64,000 bases of DNA from an uncultured Porphyromonadaceae bacterium (GTDB lineage Bacteria; Bacteroidota; Bacteroidia; Bacteroidales; Muribaculaceae): contig CAJKBH010000012.1 of the NCBI GenBank assembly GCA_905198125.1, positions 21,215-85,214 of the forward strand, written 5' to 3'. The first letter of the stretch is position 1. Each line of letters opens with the position of its first letter. The notes under the pieces were generated by a model that ran no database searches, had not been told where the DNA came from, and was given only the letters and a program-made list of their open reading frames with translations. This document shows, piece by piece, positions 33,650-42,190 of the stretch. Position numbers and translations under genes: made by a program.

Positions 33650-34140
33650 TGTTCGCTGAAAGGTAAGGCGATTTCCGCGTATTGCGGGATTCGCGGTATG
33701 AAATGGTAGGTGTTGCCGGCATAGTCGATGCGGCAGCAATAATGGTACAGTCCGTTGCTCACCACTAAGTATTGGGCGTGAAGCACCATGTTGTAACGTA
33801 CTATCTGGTCGAACACGTCCTGGGTAATCTTCACGTCGGGAGCCTTGTATTCCACAATTACCAACGGCTTTGTGTCGCGGCCGAATGCGATGGTGTCGCA
33901 GCGACGCGACATGCCGTTGAGATGGATGCCCACCTCGTTGCCGAGCAATGAAGCCGGAAACTTGCGGTCGGTCATGAGCCAGTTCACGAAGTGCTGACGC
34001 ACCCACTCCTCGGGAGTGAGCGCCACATACTTCTTGCGCAACGGATCCCATACGCGCTCCACGCCGTCGGCCCCGGTCTGCAGTTTAAGCGTGACCGGGG
34101 GAAGGTTTAACGTCGGAAAGTCCTTATGAGTATCTGCCAT
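33646..34140 (-). CDS. HsdR N-terminal domain protein (orphan)
   Basis: A 164-residue protein consisting of a type I restriction enzyme R subunit N-terminal (nuclease-like) domain: 'LTPEEEWVRQHFVNWL'-like segment (TPEEWVRQHFVNWLMTD), RRCDTIAFGRDTKPLVIVEYKAP with the PD-(D/E)xK-type core D...EYK, and VRYNMVLHAQYLVVSNG. No methylase or specificity subunit is nearby, so it is not a restriction system. It starts at 34140 and overlaps the helicase gene by four bases, so a repair-associated nuclease role is plausible. Confidence 0.85.
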   Translation of the reverse strand: MADTHKDFPTLNLPPVTLKLQTGADGVERVWDPLRKKYVALTPEEWVRQHFVNWLMTDRKFPASLLGNEVGIHLNGMSRRCDTIAFGRDTKPLVIVEYKAPDVKITQDVFDQIVRYNMVLHAQYLVVSNGLYHYCCRIDYAGNTYHFIPRIPQYAEIALPFSEQ

Positions 34141-34157
34141 TATCTGTATCCGGGACT

Positions 34158-34985
34158 TTACTTCTTTAACGGTGACCAGTGGCCTTTGTAGTCGGGGTCG
34201 AACACGGTGTTGAGTATGTCGGCCAGACGCAGGCCTCCACGCAAAAATTGCTGCTCTACTGTCGGAGTCCACTGAGCTATGTAGTCATAGCTTACGTTGG
34301 TGTCCTGCGGCGTTGCGGCATACACCTGCTTGCATATTTCGTACGTTTCCTCGGCCCAATGTTCGGGATAAGCATCGGTGAGTATCACCTCGACCTCTGC
34401 GGGCGTGGCGCGGTCAATCTGCTGCTGCCACTCGGTATAGCTCCACTTGTGGCCGGACTCCACCAGGCGCGAATCCCACAGCGAATGCAGGTTTGTAGGC
34501 TGTTTGAAGTACTTCACTGTCCAGGAGTTGCCGCCACGGTCTGACGCGTGGCCTAAATGCATGGGCTGATGGATGTCACCAAGGAGGTGGGTTACAATCT
34601 TAAGTGCCAGGGCGCGCCGGCTGTCATCAATGTTGGTATCGGCCAAGACGGCCACCTGCTCGTTGATGGCGCGCACTATGTCACCGCTCGGCAGCAGGGG
34701 AGCGCTGCGGAACGTCTGGTCGGCATCGATGTTCTTGTAATGCCAGGTCTTGCTGTAGGCATACTCGGGCGTATGCGACGCATTGTCCAGCCAGTTGGAC
34801 CAGTAAACTATCGATTTACCATCAAGCAACGAGTCGACCGCAGCCTTGGTGGCCGGTGTCAGGTGGGTTTCGGCTATGAATGCCACGGTGTCATGTCCTT
34901 TCTGGCTCCAGCCGAACGACGGGAGCGCGCACAGCGCCATCACACCCGCAACGTTTGTGATTTTTGCGAATCTTGTAAATTTCAT
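34158..34985 (-). CDS. S1/P1 family nuclease
   Basis: A 275-residue secreted zinc nuclease. The signal peptide ends before W26, which as the first mature residue is a zinc ligand in this family; H31 in WSQKGHDTVA and the later 'VTHLLGDIHQPMHLGHASDR' and NLHSLWDS supply the other ligands. It degrades single-stranded nucleic acid in the periplasm or outside the cell. It is the first gene of the leftward run. Confidence 0.93.
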   Translation of the reverse strand: MKFTRFAKITNVAGVMALCALPSFGWSQKGHDTVAFIAETHLTPATKAAVDSLLDGKSIVYWSNWLDNASHTPEYAYSKTWHYKNIDADQTFRSAPLLPSGDIVRAINEQVAVLADTNIDDSRRALALKIVTHLLGDIHQPMHLGHASDRGGNSWTVKYFKQPTNLHSLWDSRLVESGHKWSYTEWQQQIDRATPAEVEVILTDAYPEHWAEETYEICKQVYAATPQDTNVSYDYIAQWTPTVEQQFLRGGLRLADILNTVFDPDYKGHWSPLKK

Positions 34986-35044
34986 TGATAAGACGTCTTA
35001 TAGAGCCAGTCGCCCCATACCGGGGCCTCAAACTCTTGTTGCTA

Positions 35045-35076
35045 CAAAGATACAAAATCCATGCCAATCCACCAAA
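35045..35076 (-). promoter_or_regulatory. Promoter of the S1/P1 nuclease operon
   Basis: On the minus strand TTTG (35076-35073), 20 bases and TATCTTTG (35052-35045) match the Bacteroidetes promoter, about 60 bases before the start. The remaining 35077-35265 has no feature that I can see. Confidence 0.65.
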
Positions 35077-35265
35077 TAAGTCCTAAGTCGTAGTGACGAG
35101 TAAAGAGTGATGGGAGGACTATGTCATTCCCTCACCTTTAGACCGATAATGGAAAGAAAGTACGTGGTGATGGAAATATGCGTCAGAATGTAGCCGGCGA
35201 ACTCCTCAGTCTTAAAATTATCCAGCTCCGAATTACATTATTTGTACAGTCGAGGGCTGCAAGAA

Positions 35266-36039
35266 TTATCTCATAAGATATATGGCTTTCACCACGCCGT
35301 AGGGATAGGGCCTGATGCCGGATGAATATCCGAACTTTTGGGGATCAAACATTTCGATGATCAGTCCGATGAGTTCGTTTTCCGTTGGTTGCTTTGTGAT
35401 TCGTATATCACATGATATGGGGAAACTGTATTCGATTCCTCTGTACAAAAATTGTATTGATGTAGTCGGGTCACAATCTGTAAGATGCTTAACTGCCAAA
35501 GCATCTGGGGTGTCCATAGTCCCGGTAGTTCCGGTGGACTTATAAATTACCGGTACCACCACAGTCGCGGTTCCTGTTTTGCCGTATATTATATTACCGA
35601 AGGCTTTCGTGCCGTATTTGTCAAGTCCTGGGATGTCGGGACGGATGTCCTTTTTCCATTCATTGCCGAAACGCCCGGTCAGGTAATCCATGATGGCAGT
35701 GTTGACCTTGACCATCTGTCGTTCAGAACATTCCACAACACAACCGAAATCCATCCATTCTACGCTATATTTGGCTTTGAACTTTTCTCGTTTACCTGGA
35801 TAGACTACCGGAGCTATGCTTCCTTGTAGCATTAGATTGGCTTTGCCCGATTTTAAATCCTGTTTAATTTTCGGAATGAAATATTTGGCGTCATCTTTGC
35901 TGGCTATTAATTCCCATGCAGCATCTAAAGAATCAAGATATATCTGATTCCTTATATCTTGAAACCTGTTTTGAGCATCGAGGCTTTCGCAGTATGCCAT
36001 TGCGATACATACCGGTAATATTTTATATAATCTTACCAT
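35266..36039 (-). CDS. Secreted protein of unknown function
   Basis: A 257-residue protein with a signal peptide (MVRLYKILPVCIAMAYCESL then DAQ-N). It reads as a soluble envelope protein; the middle is rich in short beta-type segments (FGNIIYGKTGTATVVVPVIY). No domain is recognised. In-frame ATGs upstream of 36039 lie within the promoter, so I reject them. The start codon is three bases from the promoter -7 element, implying a near-leaderless message. Confidence 0.65.
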   Translation of the reverse strand: MVRLYKILPVCIAMAYCESLDAQNRFQDIRNQIYLDSLDAAWELIASKDDAKYFIPKIKQDLKSGKANLMLQGSIAPVVYPGKREKFKAKYSVEWMDFGCVVECSERQMVKVNTAIMDYLTGRFGNEWKKDIRPDIPGLDKYGTKAFGNIIYGKTGTATVVVPVIYKSTGTTGTMDTPDALAVKHLTDCDPTTSIQFLYRGIEYSFPISCDIRITKQPTENELIGLIIEMFDPQKFGYSSGIRPYPYGVVKAIYLMR

Positions 36040-36042
36040 ACA

Positions 36043-36074
36043 CAAAAATACTAAAAATAACTGATATAGCCAAA
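36043..36074 (-). promoter_or_regulatory. Promoter with almost no leader
   Basis: On the minus strand TTTG (36074-36071), 20 bases and TATTTTTG (36050-36043). The predicted transcription start is at or next to the ATG at 36039. Confidence 0.6.
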
Positions 36075-36187
36075 TGTCAAATGCTGTATCCTGAAAACTC
36101 CACATATCTTGAAACTGATGATCTTGAAACAGATGATACTAATGAATTGACACTACAGTAACGGACTTTGGGATTGTGATTTGCTTC

Positions 36188-36217
36188 AGATTTATTATTT
36201 TTGCACTACGAATCACA
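36188..36217 (+). repeat. 30-bp repeat, copy 1 (in a promoter region)
   Basis: The segment from AGATTTATTATTTTTGCACT to ACGAATCACA recurs at 36821-36850 with one difference. This copy holds TATTTTTG (36196-36203), a good -7 box 38 bases before the next ATG. Confidence 0.75.
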
Positions 36218-36241
36218 ATTATTAACGTAAGGATCATCGAT

Positions 36242-36499
36242 ATGAAGAAAGGCCGAAGTTTCTGGAAGTGGCTCTATCTTTGGGCACGTGCCGGCGTGAT
36301 AGAGGAGGAACGCAGAAAGCGGGACATCCGTGAATACCAGGAGGAATGGCACCGTGAGAACCGTGCGTTTATAAGACAATGCGAACGAGAGGATGCCCGG
36401 ATGTATTCCGGCACTTCGGCCGATGAATCAAGTGCGGTAGGATATTTCGGAAGTGATTGCGGCGACGGCGGCGATTGTAGCGATGGATCCGCTATATAG
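36242..36499 (+). CDS. 85-residue charged protein with a Cys/Asp/Gly tail
   Basis: The protein opens MKKGRSFWKWLYLWARAGVI, followed by a strongly charged helix rich in Glu and Arg (EEERRKRDIREYQEEWHREN), and ends in a small-residue tail with two cysteines (GSDCGDGGDCSDGSAI). I recognise no family. The composition and the promoter before it plus a strong terminator after it support a real single-gene unit. The ATG at 36242 follows a -7 element; longer in-frame starts lie in the promoter. Confidence 0.6.
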   Translation: MKKGRSFWKWLYLWARAGVIEEERRKRDIREYQEEWHRENRAFIRQCEREDARMYSGTSADESSAVGYFGSDCGDGGDCSDGSAI

Positions 36500-36533
36500 G
36501 AGATACTACAACAGGATAAATCAGTAACAACAG

Positions 36534-36566
36534 AACGGGAGTGCGTATGCGTTCCCGTTTTTTTTA
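36534..36566 (+). terminator. Rho-independent terminator
   Basis: AACGGGA and TCCCGTT form a 7-bp stem (36534-36558 with loop) followed by a run of eight or more T. Confidence 0.85.
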
Positions 36567-36594
36567 CGTCCTTTAAGGGGCGAATAATGCAAAA

Positions 36595-36602
36595 TACCTT
36601 TG
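36595..36602 (+). promoter_or_regulatory. -7 element of the tape-measure fragment
   Basis: TACCTTTG with TTTA 19 bases upstream, 24 bases before the ATG at 36627. Confidence 0.4.
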
Positions 36603-36626
36603 CGTCGACAACAACATTCAGACGCA

Positions 36627-36941
36627 ATGGCAAAGCTGAAAGCAGATTATATCAACTGGGTCCTGACGCTGAACGCGACGCAGGCACAGAAGGAATTCCA
36701 TAAGCTGGAGAAGGCTAACAAGGAACTTCAGGAAGATACCAACACCAACCGGAAGGCATTGGCGCAACTCACGGCCGAAGGAAAGAAAGGAACCGCGGAA
36801 TGGAAGTTGAGATTTTCTTTAGATTTATTATTATTGCACTACGAATCACATCGTTATGTGTGTATTGTATTGATATTCAAGGCGATGGAGTGGTTGGTAG
36901 GATTAAAAAACGCCCTTGAAATTGATAGTGCTGAAAAATAA
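36627..36941 (+). pseudogene. Probable N-terminal fragment of a phage tape-measure-like gene
   Basis: The first 60 residues (opening MAKLKADYINWVLTLNATQA, then KEFHKLEKANKELQED and LAQLTAEGKKGTAEW) look like the start of a Bacteroidetes phage tail tape-measure protein. From about 36807 the frame runs into AT-rich sequence containing a copy of the 30-bp promoter repeat and loses any protein-like character. Tape-measure proteins are normally many hundreds of residues long, so this is a truncated remnant. The phage assignment rests on pattern memory only. Confidence 0.5.
36821..36850 (+). repeat. 30-bp repeat, copy 2
   Basis: 29 of 30 bases match copy 1. It lies at the point where the tape-measure fragment loses coding character, marking a likely recombination or deletion junction. 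Confidence 0.75.
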
Positions 36942-37571
36942 TCATTTTTCAGTTTTCTCAAAGCCAGGGCTAAAACAAGAACTCGCCAAATTCATTGCTG
37001 TGGATTTGGCAAGTTTTCATTTTGAATGGTCAAACACCTCAATATATCATAATTTTGGCTGTATAAACGTCCGTGTCGGTATTGGAACTGTTGCAAAGAG
37101 TTTCATTCAGCACCAACGCAGTATCCGCTTGATCTTTATAGCAAAATTTCTCTCCTGTCTTTTAATGTTGGATGCTTATATTATATGATGTAATGCTCCA
37201 ATATGACAGGGTTTCAGAGTGGTATAATAAAGAGGATGGGGTTCGATTGGTAATGGATAGACAGGGGAACCGGAGACGGGTGCCGTAGCTAAAGCTCCGA
37301 CTGAAAGCAAAAGCTAAGGCGGGAAACCAAGGCTTGGGTTGAAAGTAAAATAAAGAAGGCGAAACAAGAGAAATAACTGGTTGGGAATAAAATGAAAATA
37401 AGCGGCGGGATGAAAGTATGGATATTCAAAAGATGAGCAGCGAAATGATCGGATTGGGGCAAAGTTGTCCAAAATATTTTGTAAGTAATTGAAAATTAGA
37501 AATGTGAGAATTTTTGGAGGCGTAATAGTTTTCCAAAATGAAAATCTTTGAAAATTTTTGGGTGTTTATAG
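36942..37571. other. AT-rich intergenic stretch without a supported gene
   Basis: About 630 bases before the nrdD promoter hold no open frame with protein-like composition on either strand, no tRNA and no clear long repeat. The purine-rich stretch 37200-37480 could be decayed coding sequence or an untranslated RNA; I see no structure that decides. Confidence 0.5.
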
Positions 37572-37601
37572 TTGTTGTAAAGAATTAATTTTGTAACTTT
37601 G
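37572..37601 (+). promoter_or_regulatory. nrdD promoter
   Basis: TTG at 37572-37574, 19 bases and TAACTTTG at 37594-37601. It gives a leader of about 115 bases. Confidence 0.55.
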
Positions 37602-37669
37602 TATCGGAATTGGGATGTGCTCAATTTCGATACCATTTCGATATCATTTTAGATATCATTCCGATACAG
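37601..37669 (+). promoter_or_regulatory. Repeated motif in the nrdD leader
   Basis: Four tandem units of 11-12 bases (37624, 37635, 37646, 37658: ATTTCGATACC, ATTTCGATATC, ATTTTAGATATC, ATTCCGATACAG) follow the promoter. GTATCGGAAT at 37601-37610 is the exact inverse of ATTCCGATAC at 37658-37667, so the leader could also fold back. This is a candidate regulator-binding array or leader structure. Confidence 0.55.
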
Positions 37670-37722
37670 TTAAGGACAGTCAAAACACACAGTTAACCAA
37701 AATAGAAACAGACCCAGGAAGC

Positions 37723-39927
37723 ATGATACAGATAGTAGAGAAGCGCGACGGGCGCGTAGTGGGATATAACGAGGAGAAGATCAAGGCGGCGATCCGCAAG
37801 GCGATGCTCACCACCGAGCGTGGCGAGGACGAGGCCCTGATCCAGAAAATAGCCGACCGCATAGGAATCGCGGGCAAGCAGCGCATGACCGTGGAGGAGA
37901 TTCAGGACTGCGTCGAGGTCGAGCTGATGAAGTCGGCCCGCAAGGATGTAGCCAAAAAGTATATCCAGTACCGCGACCAGCGCTCAATTGCCCGCAAGGC
38001 TCGTACCCGCGATATGTTCCTGGAGATAATCGAGGCCAAGAACAACGACATCACGCGTGAGAATGCCAACATGAATACCGATTCTCCCGCCGGCATGATG
38101 ATGAAGTTCGCTTCCGAAAGCACCAAGCCCTTCGTCGACGACTACCTGCTGTCGCCCGACGTGCGCAACGCGGTGCGCGACAATCTGATTCATATCCACG
38201 ACAAGGATTACTATCCCACCAAGTCGCTGACCTGTGTGCAGCATCCTCTGGACCGCATACTGCAGCGCGGTTTCGTGGTGGGGCACGGCGAGTCCCGTCC
38301 CGCCAAGCGTATAGAGACCGCTTCCGTGCTGGCCTGCATCAGCCTGGAGACGGCACAGAACGAGATGCACGGCGGTCAGGCCATCCCGGCATTCGATTTC
38401 TACTTAGCTCCGTTCGTACGCAACTCATATATAGAGGAAATCAAGAATCTGGAGAAACTGACAGGCCGCGACCTGTCGCATCTGCAGAATTCCGCGATAA
38501 AGGACTATCTGAAGGTAGAGCTTGATGGTCTGGAGGGTGACGAGCGCCTGCGCCAGCACGCCATCAACAAGACCGTGGACCGCGTGCATCAGTCGATGGA
38601 GGCGTTCATACACAACATGAATACCATCCACTCGCGCGGCGGCAACCAGGTGGTGTTCTCCAGCATCAACTACGGCACCGACACATCGGCCGAGGGCCGT
38701 TGCGTGATCCGTGAGTTGCTGAAGTCCACATACGAGGGCGTGGGACACGGTTCCACCGCAATCTTCCCTATCCAGATATGGAAGAAAAAGAGGGGAGTAA
38801 GCTATCTGCCCGAAGATCCCAACTACGACCTGTATAAATTGGCATGCAAGGTGTCGGCTCGCCGCTTCTTCCCCAACTTCCTGAACCTGGACGCCACGTT
38901 CAACCGCGACGAGGCATGGAACGCCGGCGACCCGCGCCGCTTCGAGCACGAGGTGGCCACTATGGGCTGCCGCACGCGTGTGTTCGAGAACCGGTTCGGA
39001 GAAAAGACATCCATAGGCCGCGGCAACCTGTCGTTCACAACCATCAACATTGTGCGCATCGCCATCGAACAGATGGGTATCGAGGACAAAGAGGAGCGTA
39101 TAGCCAAATTCTTCGAGCGTCTGGACGAGGTGATGGACCTGACGGCGCGTCAGCTTGACGAGCGCTTCCAGTTCCAGAAGACGGCCTTTGCCAAGCAATT
39201 CCCGCTGCTGATGCGCGTGCTGTGGAATCACACCGAGGGCCTGAAACCTAACGACAGCATCGAAAGTGTCATCAATCAGGGTACGCTCGGCATCGGATTC
39301 ATCGGCCTGGCCGAGTGTCTGATAGCCTTGACAGGCAAGCATCACGGCGAGAGCGACGAGGCTCAGCAACTCGGCCTCCGCATCGTAAGCCACATGCGTC
39401 AGAAAGTTAACGAATATTCAGAAAACTACCGCCACAACTATTCCGTACTGGCCACGCCCGCCGAGGGACTTTCGGGCCGCTTCACCAAGAAGGACCGCAA
39501 GACATTCGGCATGATTCCCGGCGTGACGGACAAGGATTACTACACCAACTCCAACCATGTGCCCGTATATTATCACTGTTCGCCGCGCCACAAGGCCAAG
39601 ATAGAGGGCCCCTATCACGAGCTGACGTTGGGAGGTCACATCTTCTACGTCGAGATCGACGGCGACGCCACCCACAACGAAGAGTCGATAATGCAGATTG
39701 TGGACATGATGGACCAGTACAACATTGGTTACGGATCGGTGAACCACAACCGCAACCACTGTCCCAACTGTGGATACGAGAATGCAGATAAGGACGAGAC
39801 TTGCTGTCCGAAGTGCGGCGCGCGCTTCGAGACCATCCAGCGCATCACCGGCTACCTGGTGGGTACCACCGACCGCTGGAACAGCGGCAAGCTCGCCGAA
39901 CTGAAGGACCGCGTGGTTCATAAATAA
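37723..39927 (+). CDS. nrdD: Anaerobic ribonucleoside-triphosphate reductase
   Basis: A 734-residue class III ribonucleotide reductase that makes deoxynucleotides without oxygen. An ATP-cone (about residues 1-95) gives allosteric control. Near the C-terminus, four zinc cysteines (CPNCGY and CCPKCG) and the glycyl-radical segment RITGYLVGTTDRW are present. I start at MIQIVEKRDGRVVGYNEE, preceded by AGGAAGC; an upstream in-frame ATG would encode the leader repeats. nrdG follows by 38 bases. Confidence 0.97.
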   Translation: MIQIVEKRDGRVVGYNEEKIKAAIRKAMLTTERGEDEALIQKIADRIGIAGKQRMTVEEIQDCVEVELMKSARKDVAKKYIQYRDQRSIARKARTRDMFLEIIEAKNNDITRENANMNTDSPAGMMMKFASESTKPFVDDYLLSPDVRNAVRDNLIHIHDKDYYPTKSLTCVQHPLDRILQRGFVVGHGESRPAKRIETASVLACISLETAQNEMHGGQAIPAFDFYLAPFVRNSYIEEIKNLEKLTGRDLSHLQNSAIKDYLKVELDGLEGDERLRQHAINKTVDRVHQSMEAFIHNMNTIHSRGGNQVVFSSINYGTDTSAEGRCVIRELLKSTYEGVGHGSTAIFPIQIWKKKRGVSYLPEDPNYDLYKLACKVSARRFFPNFLNLDATFNRDEAWNAGDPRRFEHEVATMGCRTRVFENRFGEKTSIGRGNLSFTTINIVRIAIEQMGIEDKEERIAKFFERLDEVMDLTARQLDERFQFQKTAFAKQFPLLMRVLWNHTEGLKPNDSIESVINQGTLGIGFIGLAECLIALTGKHHGESDEAQQLGLRIVSHMRQKVNEYSENYRHNYSVLATPAEGLSGRFTKKDRKTFGMIPGVTDKDYYTNSNHVPVYYHCSPRHKAKIEGPYHELTLGGHIFYVEIDGDATHNEESIMQIVDMMDQYNIGYGSVNHNRNHCPNCGYENADKDETCCPKCGARFETIQRITGYLVGTTDRWNSGKLAELKDRVVHK

Positions 39928-39965
39928 ATTAATGACCACGCACATATCGACTGCGTGGCGCAGAT

Positions 39966-40487
39966 ATGACAAACGAACTGACTGACAATGATAACGAACG
40001 TCGGCTGCGTGTCCTGGACATAGTCCGGGGCACGACGGTCGATGGTCCCGGTTTCAGGACCAGCATCTATCTGGCCGGATGCCGCCACGCCTGTCCCGGC
40101 TGCCATAATCCGGAATCGTGGAGCTTCGACGGAGGCGAGGAAATGACAGTGGCGCAGATTATGGACGTGGTGCGCGAGGAAGACTTCGACGTCACCTTCA
40201 GCGGCGGCGACCCCATGTATCATCCCGAGGAAGTGAAAATAATAGCACGTAAAGTGCACGATATGGGCCACACCGTATGGCTCTATACCGGATTCACGTG
40301 GGAGGAACTGCAAAAAAGTCCTGTCCTGACACAGGTTTTGAGGGAAATTGACGTTATAGTAGATGGACCGTTCATCCAGGCTCTCAAGGAAAGGGACCTG
40401 TTGTTCCGGGGCAGTTCCAACCAGCGCATCATAGACGTGGCGCGCAGCCTGGAGTCAGGCGAGGTGGTGGAATGGCGTCGGGAATGA
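39966..40487 (+). CDS. nrdG: Anaerobic ribonucleotide reductase activating protein
   Basis: A 173-residue radical SAM activase with the cluster motif CRHACPGCHNPESW (CX3CX2C within it) and FSGGDPMYHPEEV. It generates the glycyl radical on NrdD. Cotranscribed with nrdD, then 21 bases to the next gene. Confidence 0.96.
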   Translation: MTNELTDNDNERRLRVLDIVRGTTVDGPGFRTSIYLAGCRHACPGCHNPESWSFDGGEEMTVAQIMDVVREEDFDVTFSGGDPMYHPEEVKIIARKVHDMGHTVWLYTGFTWEELQKSPVLTQVLREIDVIVDGPFIQALKERDLLFRGSSNQRIIDVARSLESGEVVEWRRE

Positions 40488-40508
40488 AACGAGTGACGGT
40501 ATGAAGCT

Positions 40509-42110
40509 ATGATAGAAGATATACAATTGCGGGTCACACCCGAGACGGCAGGGAATCCTGAATTGCTTCGCAAAGCGATTCAGGATAACGTGCGTAATAA
40601 GGGGAGTGTGAACGACTACCGGATAGTGCGTCGCAGCATCGACGCGCGCAAGCGTCAGGTCATGATTAACCTGACCGTCCGCGTGGCCACGGGCGACGAC
40701 AAGGAAGTCAAGGCATCATATACACCCGTGACGTTCAAACCGGTGGCGTCGGATGCGAAGACAATGGTGATAATCGGCGCCGGGCCTGCCGGGCTGTTCG
40801 CGGCGCTGGAGGCTTTGCGTCGCGGCATCCGTCCCGTGGTATTGGAGCGTGGCGAGGACGTGGACTCGCGCCGCGTGGCGCTGGCCGAGATAAGCCGACA
40901 GAAAAAGATAACCCCGCAGTCCAACTATTGCTTCGGCGAGGGAGGTGCCGGCGCATACAGCGACGGCAAGCTTTTCACGCGCAGCAAGAAGCGCGGCAAC
41001 GTACAGCAGGTGCTGGAGCTGTTGGTGCAGCACGGCGCGTCGGAAAATATTCTGATTGACGTCCATGCCCACATCGGCAGCGACAAACTGCCCCACGTCA
41101 TCAAGGAGATCCGCAACACGATAATACGTAACGGTGGCGATGTGCGTTTCCGCACGCAGGCCACTGGCCTTGTCATTAAGGATAGCTGTGCCGTGGCCGT
41201 GGAGCTGGCCGACGGACAGAAGATAGCGTGCGACGCTGTGGTGGTGGCTACGGGTCATTCCGCCCATGATACATTCCGCGCGCTGCATGAGCAGGGTATG
41301 GCTATGGAGCCGAAAGGCATTGCCGTCGGTGTGCGCCTGGAGCATCCGCAGGAACTGATAGATCGAATACAATACCACAATCCGAAGGGGAGGGGCAAGT
41401 GGCTGCCTCCCGCCGAGTATTCGTTTGTGACGCAGAGCGAAGGGCGCGGAGTCTATTCATTCTGTATGTGTCCCGGAGGCGTCATAGTCCCGGCCGGCAC
41501 CGCAGACGGGGAATTGGTGGTGAACGGCATGTCGGCCTCGGCGCGCAGCGGACGCCTGGCCAATTCCGGAATGGTGGTCGAGATACGTCCCGGAGACTTA
41601 CCGGAATATGAGGAAGCGGGCGCGTTGCAGATGCTGGAGCTTCAGGAGCACCTGGAGCATGACATGTTTGCCGCCTCAGGCAACAGTATCGTGGCTCCGG
41701 CCCAACGCATGACGGACTTTGTGGACGGCAAGGTGTCGGCCACATTGCCCGCCACGTCATACGCGCCCGGCATTCAGAGCAAGGATTTCAACAAGATTCT
41801 TCCCCCCTTTATATCCCGGCGGTTGGCCGACGGTTTCCGCGATTTCGGTCGTAAGGCCAAGGGCTTCATGACGCCGGAGGGTGTGATGATTGGCCTGGAA
41901 TCGCGCACAAGTTCGCCTATACGCATGACACGCGATCCCGAGCGTCTGAATAGCGTGGGACTCGACAACGTATATCCCGCCGGCGAAGGTGCCGGTTATG
42001 CCGGCGGCATCGTGTCCGCCGCCCTCGACGGTATGAGGTGCGCGGCTGCGGCTGCGGCTGCGTATGCGGCTGCGCCGAGTTTACAGAGTTTAGAAAGTTT
42101 AAAAAGTTAA
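40509..42110 (+). CDS. FAD-dependent dehydrogenase (COG2509)
   Basis: A 533-residue flavoprotein. After an N-terminal 80-residue domain comes the dinucleotide-binding MVIIGAGPAGLFAALEA, then 'FGEGGAGAYSDGKLFTRSKK' and a late VYPAGEGAGYAGGIVSAA loop. These COG2509 proteins are conserved, but their substrate is not known. The C-terminus ends in an alanine run and a Ser/Leu tail encoded by simple repeats, so the last 15 residues are probably not functional. Confidence 0.88.
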   Translation: MIEDIQLRVTPETAGNPELLRKAIQDNVRNKGSVNDYRIVRRSIDARKRQVMINLTVRVATGDDKEVKASYTPVTFKPVASDAKTMVIIGAGPAGLFAALEALRRGIRPVVLERGEDVDSRRVALAEISRQKKITPQSNYCFGEGGAGAYSDGKLFTRSKKRGNVQQVLELLVQHGASENILIDVHAHIGSDKLPHVIKEIRNTIIRNGGDVRFRTQATGLVIKDSCAVAVELADGQKIACDAVVVATGHSAHDTFRALHEQGMAMEPKGIAVGVRLEHPQELIDRIQYHNPKGRGKWLPPAEYSFVTQSEGRGVYSFCMCPGGVIVPAGTADGELVVNGMSASARSGRLANSGMVVEIRPGDLPEYEEAGALQMLELQEHLEHDMFAASGNSIVAPAQRMTDFVDGKVSATLPATSYAPGIQSKDFNKILPPFISRRLADGFRDFGRKAKGFMTPEGVMIGLESRTSSPIRMTRDPERLNSVGLDNVYPAGEGAGYAGGIVSAALDGMRCAAAAAAAYAAAPSLQSLESLKS

Positions 42111-42171
42111 GATAATGGTACAGACATTCGGAAGTATTCACATTTCTCTTAACTTTTTCAACTATTTCAAC
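42088..42171 (+). repeat. Imperfect inverted repeat across the gene end
   Basis: The 24-base segment 42088-42111 (end of the dehydrogenase gene) is inverted at 42148-42171 with about 20 matches, including a perfect AAAAAGTTAAG/CTTAACTTTTT. As RNA it would be a long AU-rich hairpin 19 bases before tsaB. Confidence 0.6.
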
Positions 42172-42190
42172 TTTTTCAACTAATAACGAT

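Noticed and set aside
33650..34051. 134 extra N-terminal residues for the helicase
   Set aside because: They are the out-of-frame reading of the HsdR-N gene; helicase family members begin just before the Q motif.
33646..34140. A type I restriction-modification system
   Set aside because: Only a single N-terminal HsdR domain is present; no methylase or specificity gene.
36916..37188. 90-residue open frame before nrdD
   Set aside because: AT-rich, no ribosome-binding context, no domain; probably chance in decayed sequence.
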